64,000 bases of DNA, from contig JAFEUB010000775.1 in the NCBI GenBank assembly GCA_024529925.1, positions 1,653,501 to 1,717,500 on the forward strand, given 5' to 3'. This DNA is from Ophthalmolycus amberensis (taxonomy: Eukaryota; Chordata; Actinopteri; Perciformes; Zoarcidae). Under the pieces are notes generated by a model, which worked only from the letters and a program-made list of their open reading frames with translations, made no database searches and was not told the origin of the DNA. The position numbers were made by a program, and so were the translations under genes. The stretch's first letter is position 1; every line of letters starts with the position of its first letter. Shown in pieces: positions 36,704 to 48,164 of this stretch.

Positions 36704-37046
36704 ATAAGTCCTCTAATCCTTGATATATTCTTCAGGTGATAATAGGCTGATTTTGTAATTGTCTTGATATGGCTGTTCAGGTTGAGGTCTGAATCCATAA
36801 CTACACCTAGATTTCTGGCTTGGTTTGTGGGTTTTAACATCAGTGACTGAAGCTGAGCTGTGATTTTCAATTGTTCGTCCTTGGTACCAAAAACAATTAC
36901 TTCTGTTTTATCTTTGTTTAATTGAAGAAAATTCTGGCACATCCAGTTGTTGATTTGTTCAATGCAGTTACCCAGCCCTTGTATGGGATTATAGTCCCCT
37001 GGTGACATAGTTATGTAGATTTGTGTGTCGTCTGCATAATTATGAT
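36704..37046 (-). mobile_element. Duplicated fragment of the L2 LINE
   Basis: This is the 5'-most part of the L2 insertion carried along in unit 2. It repeats the protein from the YADD box through 'KNISRIRGL' and keeps the right-hand AACTATAG copy (37,047-37,054), but lacks the L2 3' end and the left target-site copy. That shows it arose by segmental duplication and not by a second insertion. Confidence 0.9.
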
Positions 37047-37151
37047 AACTATAGACTGTGTGCTGTCAACAAGAAGCTCCCAGGACATCATAATGAGAGC
37101 AGAGCACATTATGTCTGTATGTTCACTAAAATACAACTCAGTGTTTACTAC

Positions 37152-37687
37152 TGGAATACGCATGCGCACGGACTCTTGCATTTTTCTAAGGTAGAGGCTG
37201 GAAACACGACAAGGTTTGAGCTAGCTAACTCTTACTGAGTGATGAGGAAGTGAACGAGCTGATGGAATAAACGAGGCTTCACGCTAACGACGTACTCTGT
37301 AAGTACTTTAACTACTTTATTCCAGCATTGCAAACCGAAATATCATTACCATACCATTAATATCATGTTGCTCATCATGCGGGCGAGGCTGCTAGATTGT
37401 TAGCATGTAGCGTTAGCATGTTACTGTACTAATACGATCATGGTCAAAACATTGTTGTTTGGGTTATGGCAATATATAAACAATATTGTGTAATATCCAG
37501 GTCAGCATCGTTCCGTTGAAGACACGTCTATGGTCTCCGGTGTCGAGACGTTCAAAACTTTTTCTAATACTTGTTTTATTTACAGATGTCCAGCTTGAAA
37601 ATATGGCAGATCTCCTGAAACCGGCTCCTGTGTGGCTTTGAAAACGACATTTAAAGAAGGAAAAGGAGATTATGTTTTTAAATAAAG
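37152..37687 (+). other. Gene-like segment in the transposon, unit 2
   Basis: Second copy of the segment described at 35,640-36,175, offset by 1,512 bp: NRF1-type site at 37,159-37,168, donor near 37,299, acceptor near 37,585, terminal exon stop near 37,641, polyA signal near 37,681. All sites look intact. Confidence 0.5.
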
Positions 37688-39064
37688 AACATTGTTATAT
37701 TTATATTGTGCTTTAATAAATACAAATGAACTGTTGCTGTGTCACTTGGTCTTGTGTCCTGTAAGTGGAAACTGTTGATGTGTTATATACCCAGAAGCAC
37801 TGTAAGCATTTCGGCGTTGAATACACGGTTAAAACACGGTGAGGTTGAATACACGGTTAAAACACGGTGAAAAGTGAAAGGTTTTTAGCCGACTATTTGT
37901 AGACGTTGATTCAACGCTCACGTTTAGACCAGATATCGACGTGATGTCCAATACTGGCTTTCAACTGATAAATGTGGATGTGGTTTCTTAGTAAGCCTCT
38001 AAATCATGATATATTAGTATTAGCACAATGTAGAGGACGAAAAATTATAGTATTGCAAATCACGTTTAAATCTGGTCTAAGCTTCAACGTCTTTTCAACG
38101 TCTACAAATAGTCGGCGAAAAAACTTTCACTTTAGAACCAATTCTGAACATCTTTTCAACGTCGGGCGTAGACGTCTTTTAGACGTCTATTCAACGGAAA
38201 AATGCTCACTGGGGTAAAGCCACCCAAATTCACACCATAGAGCTCTATTTTTGTTTGCTCAAGGGATCACATAATGACAAAAACCTTTCCGACCTACATT
38301 TAAAACAAATAAGGATTATTACGGGACAATATATGCAGAGGGAAAACATTAGCTTACTTTTTTCAGTTGATCAAATTCTGTACATTTCTGCCTGAAACAC
38401 GGTGGCTGTCATATTTGATATTTCTGACTCATAAATAGGCTACATCACAAACTCACTGTTACATGTTTTATAGTACCAATAATGATTATGTCCTCTTTAT
38501 CGGCTTGCACCTTATTTTACACTTGACCTCCACCGACAACAACTGGGATATATATCACTGCTGTAAAGTCCCGAAAAGAAAAGAAGCGCTAAAAATGAAG
38601 GTGTCTTGATGTCCTGAGATGAACTTGTAGCCAGCAGGCATGCACACAGAGGCACAATGAGGCCATCTACTGGATGCAAGATTGTGGGAGATTAAGTGAG
38701 AGTGGGAGCCGAGAGAGTGAGCTGCAGCGTCGTTGCATTAACGTCACCTCAATGAACATGACTGAACAACTCTGAGTTAGATTAGAGTCCCATGAGCCAC
38801 TGCAGCAGGAAGAGCCATGAAGTAAGAGAGACAGCAACTGTTGAGATGTGTGTGTGTGTGTGTGGGGGGGGGGGAGTGTGTGAAGGAGGGAGTGTAGATG
38901 TGAATTACAGAAGCTAATGCTATTATGCCGTTAGCAGAAATCCTCAATGGACTCCGTCCTTCTGTGTCTGATTGTGACTCTTGTTATGCATGTGTGTCGG
39001 ACTTTGTACGTGCGCACCTATGACTGAGCATGTCTGTGTGTGTTTGTGGATCAGTGTACATGTA

Positions 39065-39066
<2 letters not shown>

Positions 39067-39108
<42 letters not shown>
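39067..39108. repeat. (GT)n microsatellite
   Basis: About 21 uninterrupted GT units. Confidence 0.97.
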
Positions 39109-39110
<2 letters not shown>

Positions 39111-39890
39111 TAATGCATATAGACAAGCCAAGTGTAAGAGGCCTGGCAGACACAACGCCCACATTTCCCTGTAGCACAGAGCCAGGGTGTGCGTGCAGCC
39201 GGCAAAGTTCAAACCAAGACCACGTCACACACAAAAAAACACACAGAGTCGCTTACTCGCTCACGCACGCACACACAACCAGCCATGCAGGGTAATTTAT
39301 ATCTGCTCCAAAAAGCAAACAAAATAGAATAAAATTGAATAGAGTAGAAATGTCTTTTTGGGATGACTTTTCGCCTCATACAGATATGGGTATTAAAAAA
39401 TTGGCATAATCTTAAAGTGGTCAGGGATGACAGCAAATCAAGTCATAAGTTGTAAGTTATCAATGTAAATATCCAATCAGCAGTATCAATGATATGTTTG
39501 TTTACTTAGTGTTTGAAATTATTGAGGTGAAAAGGCATCATCAGGATGTGTGACATCTGTAACCAAAGTCAAGAGAGTAAAACAATCCAAAACACAATCA
39601 GAAGCAACACCCTACGTCAACAAAGTAGTAAAAAATTAAAAAAGCAACAATGTTAACGCCTCTTATTAGACTTGATGTTTGCTGACAGAACAGATTGCTT
39701 TTTAAAGGCACATTGATTTTTCTGTGTAGTACAAGAAATCTCATTTACAGTGAACAACGATAATAAAACATCAGTTCATGAGACTTCTATCAAAGTGATC
39801 GCTGCGAAATTACACCGTTTTTCAAACCTTTCGTCAGTTTTAGATTATTCTCTGTAAAATGAGCAAATAAGAATATCATTAAAAAACAAG

Positions 39891-39892
<2 letters not shown>

Positions 39893-39962
<70 letters not shown>

Positions 39963-39963
39963 A
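39893..39963. repeat. (GT)n(GA)n compound microsatellite
   Basis: About 29 GT units followed directly by about 6 GA units. Confidence 0.97.
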
Positions 39964-40191
39964 AAAGGGCCAGGGATGAACAGGAGACTAATCCGCAGCA
40001 AAAATGCTCCCCCCCCCCACACACACACACACATACGGCACAGTAAATACACTCTCTCTCTCTCTCTCTGTCTTCCCTCTTCCGAATCCTCTTTGTCAGT
40101 GTGCCATCCATCAGGTTCCAGTTTGTCGTCATGGACACCGAGCAAGAAGGAAATGCGGAGTGCTAATCCCATCACTGAGATTCAACATCTG

Positions 40192-40221
40192 ACACACACA
40201 CACACACACACACACACACAA
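40192..40221. repeat. (CA)n microsatellite
   Basis: About 15 CA units. Confidence 0.96.
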
Positions 40222-41289
40222 CAGTGTTTGTGTGACGTTTGTCCACACATGTATTTGGTAGCTTTTCGTGTGATAGAAGCTCATTGCTGCTTCCAAAGGG
40301 ACCTCTATTTGGATCTCTTTCACTTATTAGGCCCTTAATTGGTGCTTTGCTTGAAATCCCTCAGAGCTAAAAGGGTATTTATTGTACTACTTTTAAGACA
40401 GGAGATAAGACAGAGGAGATGACAGGCAATCAGCAGGACAAAAAAAGGCCTTTTCATCACTAATTGTAGCATTAAAATGGCTCAGTTTGGTCATTAAAAA
40501 GTCTACTTTATAATATGTGCATTTAGAGACATTACATGTAAAAGCTTCACATCTTTTCAAAAGATGCCATTACTTTGGCGGAACCATTAAATACGTGGTG
40601 CCGTAGTATTTGTGTGTTTAATCTCTGCAGATTCCAGTTATGCACGAACACACGCTGGCAAGCGCTTATCTTCTTATCTCCCTTTCTTCTTCTCATCCTC
40701 CCTCGTCTCTTCCTTTTGTATCTGAGGATAATGAATTCAGAGCAGTTGATGATATTTGGACCATCTGTCGGGAGTTTCATTTGATAAAGTAGGTTTATAA
40801 AGAAGTGGCGGCAACAGTCACGGAAAAGGTCAAACTCTGAACATAATGTGTGCGCACAAACTCCATCTCTCCATCTATCCATCTATCACAAATATATAGC
40901 ATGTTTGCTTAGTGCAATAATGAATTTCGTAATAAATTACGCTGTTGTGGCAGATTCTGTCAGACGTGTCTGCTGGAGTTTACTCATCTGTTTTCACCTC
41001 CTTTCATGCAGTGGCAGGTTTCACGCATATGTTTGCAGCATTGCGGTGAGATTGTTTACTGCAGTGGCGTTAGTGATATTATTCTTGGACAGAACATTTT
41101 CTTGTTATGGTCGGTATAAACACTGCCTTGCAAAAGTATTTGCTGCTTCGCTTTTTGCTTTTACTTTGTCTTTTTATTTTGAGAATAAAAACAATCTACA
41201 AGAAACTTCCTAACCATTTTATTCCCAAGTGCTACAGAGAAAGAACATTTCAAATGTCACATTCGAATGTGCATGAAGTAATGATTCTC

Positions 41290-41382
41290 AATAAGATAAG
41301 AGATAAGATAAGATAAGATAAGATAATCCTTTATTAGTCCCTCAGTGGGGAAATTGCAGGATTACAGCAGCATTGCTCACAG
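41290..41382 (-). mobile_element. 3' fragment of the CR1-like LINE, antisense
   Basis: The reverse complement matches the 3' end of the LINE at 6,765-6,836 almost base for base: the (TCTTA)n tail, 'aataaaggattatctt', 'ccccactgagggactaa' and 'gagcaatgctgctgtaatcc'. Only about 90 bp remain, so this is a very short 5'-truncated insertion on the minus strand. Confidence 0.88.
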
Positions 41383-41468
41383 CAAATAAAAAATAAAAAA
41401 TAAAAAACAGCAAATAAACAGCAAATAAAACAGCAAATAAAACAGCAAATAAAACAGCAAATAAAAAA
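41383..41468. repeat. (CAGCAAATAAAA)n minisatellite
   Basis: Short tandem array of a roughly 12-bp unit with length variants, abutting the LINE fragment at its truncated end. It probably grew from the AT-rich 3' UTR of that LINE. Confidence 0.8.
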
Positions 41469-41934
41469 TACTTGTCTTTTCTGTATTTTCTTCTAGCAAT
41501 TCAAAGACAGGGGACCCTCCCTTGTTGGCACTACTTCGTTCAGATATAAGCTGTTTGTGTCACAAGCCCAAAGACATTGAATCTGTAATTGCAAACTTCT
41601 TATTTATCATTTGCTTTCTCATGATTGTCTACGAATAGTTTTTTGCTCTGACCGAATTATGTTTAACTTGATGTGTTTGGTATCTTTAATCCAACTCTTC
41701 AATCAGTTAGTCTCTGAGATGTCTCAAAAGCTGGTGAATCTCACCAAAGGATCAGAAAACTGAGCCACAGCTTTTTTTTCTCTTGATCTTGCTGTGGCGG
41801 CCTGGCAGGACACCATCGCCTGTTTTGGGATTGTTTGAAAATTTCATTGCCTCCTTTATACATCTTAATTGCGAAAGGGAATTCATTAATTTCAGTCCGG
41901 CACATTTTATCTGTTTCTCTCGCTCTTTGTCTAA

Positions 41935-41996
<62 letters not shown>

Positions 41997-42866
41997 CCGC
42001 ACGGTAGGATTGCTTCCCACCAGACGCTTTACTAAGCGTTGCATCCTTTTTATCAAAACAGCTTTGCAGCTCAGCTTTAGTGTGCACGGCTTTAAATCCA
42101 GGCTCGTGCAGCTGACATTCTGCTGTGGATTGAACGCAAAAAGTTTAACCTCACTGTAATTCAAAGCTAGGGATGTTCTGCTTTTGGTGGTGTGAGCGTA
42201 TGTTATGGTTCTAGGATAAGTAATGAGGGAGACAAGGTAGCAGTGGCGTGAAACAAGGTATAAAACCAGAAAACTATGATAAATGAAGCATCTTAAGCCC
42301 CTTGTCTGTTGAAACCTTTCTTTGTTGACACGCTTAATACGTTTCTTTCTAATAAAGGTCTTGCAGTGTGGCCTCTGGCTGTAACACTAAAATGTATGAA
42401 ATCTGTGCCTCTGGGAGAAGCAGCTACAGGCCATAATCAGCAATGAGCAATGAAAGGAGAATATTAAGCAACATTGGGCAGTCATTTTGTGTGAAAGAAA
42501 TGCTGAATTGGAAGTGGCACAGAATGAGAATAACTTTTCCAAAGATGATTACCCCGGATGATACTTTAATACAATAACAAAATGGAAGTGACTTCTACCA
42601 TTAGATTAATTGCTCCATTTGAGAGTCTGGGCTGCTCGCTGGATGAGCAAATGAGCTTTAGAAACAAGCTGTGATCTACTCTTCTGCAGGACCACAGCAC
42701 ACATCTGTATGCTGTCATTGCACACACAGACGGACACAGTTGGACACACTGCCAACTCGTCAAATACCGACGGTTGGTCAGTGGCACTCTGTGTCTGACA
42801 CAGACGAACTGCAATTTCAACTAACTCCAATGTAAACCCATGTTCGTCACCATTAGTGTAAAAAAC
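41469..42866. other. Intergenic, CA microsatellite
   Basis: Featureless apart from (CA)n at 41,939-41,989. Small frames are chance or dinucleotide translations. Confidence 0.5.
41939..41989. repeat. (CA)n microsatellite
   Basis: About 25 CA units. Confidence 0.97.
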
Positions 42867-43105
42867 GGGTGTTTGTGGTTTGTTGTTAAATCTAAGAGCC
42901 AATGTCCGACTTGATCCCGATTTGCTCTGACGTCATGTGGTCACGAGAGCGAGGCGGACGCAGTTTTTAGAGCCAGGTGCCGCTTTTGCTCTCCACCAAC
43001 TGCATGAGCCAGGGCATGATGGGAAACGCCTGGCTGTCAAATCTAACCAACATGCATTGTGCGGCGATCACCGGCGATCGATTCTGCGCAGGACCGGCTC
43101 ATCTC
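42867..43105. repeat. Dispersed repeat copy B, rearranged relative to copy A
   Basis: Matches 15,912-16,163. The left flank (about 42,867-42,905) and right part (43,037-43,105) are in the same direction as copy A, while the middle (about 42,908-43,036, including 'gacttgatcccgat' and 'gctctccaccaa') is inverted. The elements are otherwise about the same length (240-250 bp). Confidence 0.7.
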
Positions 43106-44526
43106 GTCATCTGTATCAGTGTTTGGGTCATTCTCCTGCTACCTACACTTCCAATTCCTCCGTCACAGTCTCAATGGGAGTATTGTTTTTCATCTGGTCT
43201 GAATTGACTTCAGGGAAAGAGGTGAACCTGGCTGGGCTCTGAAGATCAAAACATCACTCAGAAAGACATCAATACAGCTGTTTTCATCCACTGTTGTGAA
43301 AGCCAGACTTTCATCAATGCTGGTGCCACTCAGATACAGCAGATACAGCCGGCACAGTGTGTCCTGGAGTAATGTCTTTAATAAAGCTGCAGAGATACTG
43401 TCAACAGCCTGCATGCGAATATGCGAATAGCAAACAGATATGTTGGTGAAAATCACTGAAAATGTGTTAGTGATTTGAAACGTGGGATGTTGGATATAAA
43501 GAGTGACATTAATGAATCATGTTAGACATGTTAGCCTGGTTTCACAAATTACAATAATCATTGTAATCACTTGAATAAGTATAATATTACGCTCAGAACA
43601 TGACAAATGCATGTCCTCACCATGAGATAATTAATGCATGATGAGAAATAGTGATTTAATAAGGAGGAAGCACGGCAGATACAAATATACTATACATTTT
43701 TTTTACTGTTCGTGAAGGTTTGTTTATTCTCTGTTTTTGGTTACATTTTGACTCCTTTTTCCAGGCAAAACCTCTATCTCATTGATACTTAATAACTTTT
43801 GTGAGAATTTCTTATTTCAAAATGATTACATTTTTCAGATGTCTGCTGCATGTTCCTCCAGTCAAAGTGTCCTCTCCCCACAAGTTTCTATGAGACAAAA
43901 CATTTAATTTCATTCAGTGAATGACAACACAAAGAACAGATGAGTGCCTCAGATCAGCGAGAGCGAAAGCCAGGCAGCATAGTCACCTCTCTTGTTCAAA
44001 ATAATTGCTCCCTTTCAAGCTGGTCGTCTTGGGTGAACTCACTTGGCAACTTTACCTCTGCTGATTTCACGCACCAGCTCATTTTCCATCATGCAAGTTC
44101 CATCAAAGTGGGGCATCGAGCCCGAAGCTGAGATAAGATGGCAGGAACAAAAAACATGGCGAGAGAATCCAAACATCATGAAGCATCTGCTCAATAAACC
44201 CGCATTTCTTTTCAAACGCACCATGTCTGCAGGAGTTGCAATCCAGAACATTATGAACCGACACCATGAGTTCATGTTATAGCAACAAAACAAGTCGATA
44301 ATTTATTTAATGTTTAACTTAACTTGTTGAGATTTTGATTCTCTTTTACAAGAGAGACCTGGTCAAGATGGCAGCGTGAAAGTTTCACAAACTGTACCAC
44401 TTTATAAAAAATGATAATGGTATGTTTTTTGAAATTAGGATTAGAAGTAAAAGGGATAAAAACGTTACTGATGCGTTCACATAATGTAAAAACACCTTCA
44501 GAGCAGATTCATTTCTTTGTAAGGCA
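43106..44526. other. Intergenic, no gene seen
   Basis: No protein-like frame, RNA gene or recognisable element. Overlapping short frames on both strands at 43.9-44.3 kb appear to be chance. Confidence 0.5.
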
Positions 44527-44634
44527 TTGCTAGGCCGATGTACTTTTATTGTTTGTGTCTGTCTTTTTATGTATTTGTCTCTATGGACCCTGAGTCCGAA
44601 ATAAAGTCTATCTATCTATCTATCTATCTATCTA
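44527..44634 (+). mobile_element. LINE 3' tail with (TCTA)n
   Basis: 'ggaccctgagtccgaaataa' followed by (TCTA)n is a familiar fish CR1/Rex-type LINE 3' terminus. The upstream limit of the fragment is not clear; it may reach back to about 44,345. Confidence 0.6.
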
Positions 44635-47600
44635 ATTGAAAGCAAATTTATATTTTTTCCTCCATCTGACTTCCCCCCCTCTTCCCCCTCCCTCTCTTTG
44701 CTGCGGTGGTCCAGTTGTTCACTTTTGTGCCATCGATGCTGTGTATCTCCGGACACCACTACGCCTCAGCAGAGAGAGGCTAATTTATCTCCCAATACCA
44801 GGTCCGGCCCATTTCCCCCTTCTCTCACCGGCTTTGTGTGGTCGTGTCTCTATCTCTTTCTGCAGTGGTCTCTGTCTCTGGTTGAGTATTTGGTGCCATA
44901 AAGGCTCAGATAGCAGTGTGTGCGTGTGTGTGTTTTTGTGTGTTTCCCTGTGTAATATGTGTGTCTATCTGTTGGTTGTCCCCCTTGGTTTTATTATTCA
45001 ACAAGTAATGTGTGTATTATCATAATTACTGACCTTTATCTTTTGGGCAGTTTTCCACGCATAAATTTACTGCATGATACATTTGGCAGACCCATAATTC
45101 AGTCAGGTGCTGTGTGCCTCCCAAATCCCCGTGCAATAGGCCTTTATCACGGAGGACATGTTAACTCAGGTGTGACTAACAACATTAATAATGGCCGCAT
45201 TCCATTTGGCCGTACCACTTCCAGCAATTTCTCATGGAACAAACTTTGACATAGGAAAAGCATAGGCGTGAATAATGTAATTACTCAGAGCTGAATTATA
45301 TTTCAATGTTGCGATTTCAGTGTGTGCTGTCATGTGTAACTGGGACACGATGGAGGCATGGTTCATGTTGTTAGTAACACCTGTGCTTTTGTGAAAAAGG
45401 CCTTTTGTGCCTGCTGGACAATAAAGCAGGGCCTTTGGTAATAGTCAATAATGCAACGTATTCTCATGCAACTGTATGATATCTTAGGAAAAGTTACTCT
45501 TCAATATTCGTGCGTTTTCCTACGAAAGTCAGCAACACATGTCAATTTCCGCTCGTTCCATGCATCCAGCCTTTTCGTGACAAGTTACTAAATCGTTTCA
45601 CATGACGAACGAACAGCGGTCGAAGTATTTAAACGTCCTCGTTCATGATTAAGTGGATAACATATGCAATAATTCTCACAGTAGTTTTTCGCAGGTATCA
45701 CTACAAAATGCTGCATGAAACCAGCCTGTATCAAACACACATGTGCTAAGACAGGTTGCATCTATACTTTACACTCTTGTGTTGGTGATAGTGCGCTGAG
45801 GCTGTCATTCAATATAATCTTCTCTCCTGCTAGCCAGCAGCCACTTTCGTCACCTCCACCTTTTCTGTTATTAGAAGAGAAGTGGAGGAAGGTATCTGTG
45901 ACCACTCTGCTCAGTGCCTTTGTTTCTGTCTCTGTCTGGACTGTTGTCTTTCCCTTTGAAAGCTGATGTATGGGTTTTAAAAAATATAAGTTATGATTTA
46001 GAATAGCATTTGTTTGGTACTACAAGTCTGGTTTGCAGGCAGCTAACAGACTGTAAGTTATTTTATTTTTTAAACTCAGAGTGCCGCTCATTCTCATCAG
46101 CTTCCCCTTCATTAGCAGAAGTAATGAAGCATCTTTGATGAGTGATGAAGTGTTTTCGACTCGACAGCTAGTTCCTGCCCAGTGCCTCAAATTAAACAAT
46201 GCACCCAGATGCTTGTTTAGCCTCCCATTTAATATCAAGTAGGTCAAATTAAGACAGGCTTTAGAGTCATCGTTTAGTGTTAATTCTGTGAGCAGATATA
46301 GTGCAAACTGAATATGTAATTTGCACTGTCTGTCTGTTAAAGACCTATTCACATTATTCACTGTCTGAAAATAAAAATAAATTAAAACTTTTTTTCAAAA
46401 TTTCCAACTAATTAATTTTTTTAAATATTTTTCCAAATAACTATCATAACATATTTTTTTGCCAGTTTTGTCAGTAATAGTACAGTGAAGAAAAATGTCA
46501 GCATGAGCCGCCAGCTAATAATCAAACAAACCCCAGCAACCAAATCCACAAGAAGATGTCATTTTACTAACGTTAGATAATGAGTTGAGTGTATTAATAA
46601 GCCGAATGTCAAATCTAGATCTAATAATGCCTGTAGCTATACTAGTGGTTGAAAAAAAACTTTGACTATTCTTTTAGTCTCTGTCATCATTTAGAGGTAT
46701 GCATGCTGAAGGAAGCCGCTCACAGAAGCCTTGTTGATAATTAAGTATCATTTTTGTCTTTCTTTGTGTTGCTTGTTAGTTTCAGCATTTTGGGGAATAC
46801 ACCTATTTGCATTCTTTCCCCGAGTTGTCTTTATGCTAGGTATGCAGCTAGACAGGTAGCTTATCATAAAGACCGTTGGTGGGGAAACACCCGACTCGAG
46901 ATACAACACGTAACGGTGCTTAATGAGCTTTAGAAGTGGTGGTGGACACGGAGCCATAGCTGTTTCCTCCTGTTTCCTGTCTTTATGCTACATAAGCTGA
47001 CAGTTGCCGGGCCGCAGTGTCACACGTGGTATATTGGAGCTTCTCATCCCTTTTTGGCAGTAAATATTTTTAGAAAGTAATGGACCCAGGCCCATGCAAT
47101 AGAAATTGGACTGCTGGCTGTTTTTATACAACCTCCAATGTTATAAAGTTGGAATAGCATTTGAGAGTTTATGCATTCAAAGTAAGCAAGAGTGACAGTA
47201 AAGTCGGTAGCTTTGGCACCAGGGTCATATTGAAAACCTGCTGCACGACCACAGAGTGGCTTATAAACAGACCCTTTTCACAGAAGTGTCATAAGCACAG
47301 CTGCAGCTAATGAGATGAATAATGGGCCCATGTGATTCAGGCGTGCCAATATGCAAACACATACAATATTTGATTGTATTGTCAGGCAAATATTGGTAAT
47401 GGGCTCACTTAAATCAAAAATACCCATCAATAATTGCTTGCAGCTGCCTATTATGCAGTTTACGTGGATTTCAGGTTAAACTGTCATTAATCCTATATAG
47501 GACATTACGCAGAGAGTGAAATAAAGACAGACTGGCTGTTGGACATGCAGAGACACAAACACAGAGGTCCCTTTAATGACCTCATTACTGCCATTCACAA

Positions 47601-47811
47601 CCAGGAGGTGTGTATTCATTATCCCCCTCCGAATCTTTACCCAGTTTACTTGTTCATATCCACCTAACTCTTTCTCTCCACTTTCCGGTTAGAGCTTTAC
47701 TCTCTGTTAATAAGCAGCTGCTTAGTAATTGCCACAGTCCAAGGCAGATTGAAAAGCCAGCAGCTATAGAGGTATTAAGAGAGAGATAATCTTTCGGTTA
47801 TTGCTACACGT
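44635..47811. other. Intergenic, no gene seen
   Basis: AT-rich, no recognisable gene. The longest frames (129 codons plus strand at 44.6-45.0 kb, 113 codons minus strand at 46.0-46.4 kb) show no domain. Confidence 0.5.
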
Positions 47812-48164
47812 GGTCTCTCTGTCCCTCCTCTCTAGACACATTTCTTTTTTTCTAGTTCTCCAAACCACTGCCATTTTCAGACGCCCTCGGGCAGGCACAC
47901 AACGGCATTGCAACCCCGATGAACCGACAACGGAGCAAAGCAAGTGCATCGCCGGAGAGTGGCTGAAGAGGGAAATGAGATGCAGGTGAAGAGGAGGATC
48001 GGGCGGACGGCTGGTTAGGGACGTGGGAACAGGTGTGTGGATGGGTGTGGCAACCATGCGATGGGGAAAGGAGGGAGAGTCCGAGAGCATCTGAAGGATG
48101 CATGGAAACGTGGCAATGGTTTGGTTTGGAGAACTAGAAATGTGTCTGGAGAGACGGAGAGACC
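47812..48164. mobile_element. Fold-back / MITE-like element with about 60-bp imperfect TIRs
   Basis: The left arm (47,812-47,880) and right arm (48,105-48,164) are imperfect reverse complements. They share 'agacacatttc', 'tagttctccaaacca' and a 'ggtctctc' start, with a short T-rich insertion in the left arm and a 4-bp insertion in the right. The interior is about 225 bp. A 207-codon minus-strand frame covers it but looks like an accident of composition. No target-site duplication was identified. Confidence 0.65.

Larger units (their letters stand above)
34164..38213. mobile_element. Composite DNA transposon with 11-bp TIRs, L2 insertion and internal tandem duplication
   Basis: The left end CCCAGTGAGCA (34,164-34,174) and right end TGCTCACTGGG (38,203-38,213) are perfect inverted repeats. 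Both subterminal regions are rich in CAACGTC/GACGTT-like words, including a 9-bp palindrome with 3-nt spacer ('tagacgtct ttt agacgtcta') near the right end. A GGT triplet flanks the left end and, shifted by one base, the right end, so the target-site duplication is unclear (possibly 3 bp). No transposase domain was recognised, so the superfamily is not assigned. The interior holds an L2 LINE insertion (34,487-35,534), then a gene-like segment, and the part from 35,192 to the right terminus is present twice in tandem. Confidence 0.8.
36704..38213 (+). repeat. Tandem duplication, unit 2 (1,510 bp)
   Basis: Second copy of 35,192-36,703. It starts directly after the terminus of unit 1 with the L2-internal sequence 'ataagtcctctaatcc' and ends at the right transposon terminus. 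A 120-codon minus-strand frame (36,646-37,008) crosses the junction and joins L2 protein to transposon-end sequence; it is an artefact of the rearrangement, not a gene. Confidence 0.95.
38214..41289. other. Intergenic, microsatellite-rich
   Basis: No gene was recognised. GT or CA tracts are listed separately; the long His/Thr or Val/Cys frames here are translations of those tracts. A poly-G run lies near 38,863-38,872 and a CT run at about 40,053-40,068. Confidence 0.5.

Noticed and set aside
39845..40338. Long frames rich in His-Thr or Val-Cys
   Set aside because: They are translations of CA/GT microsatellites. The same explanation holds for similar frames near 39.0, 41.9, 50.0 and 52.3 kb.
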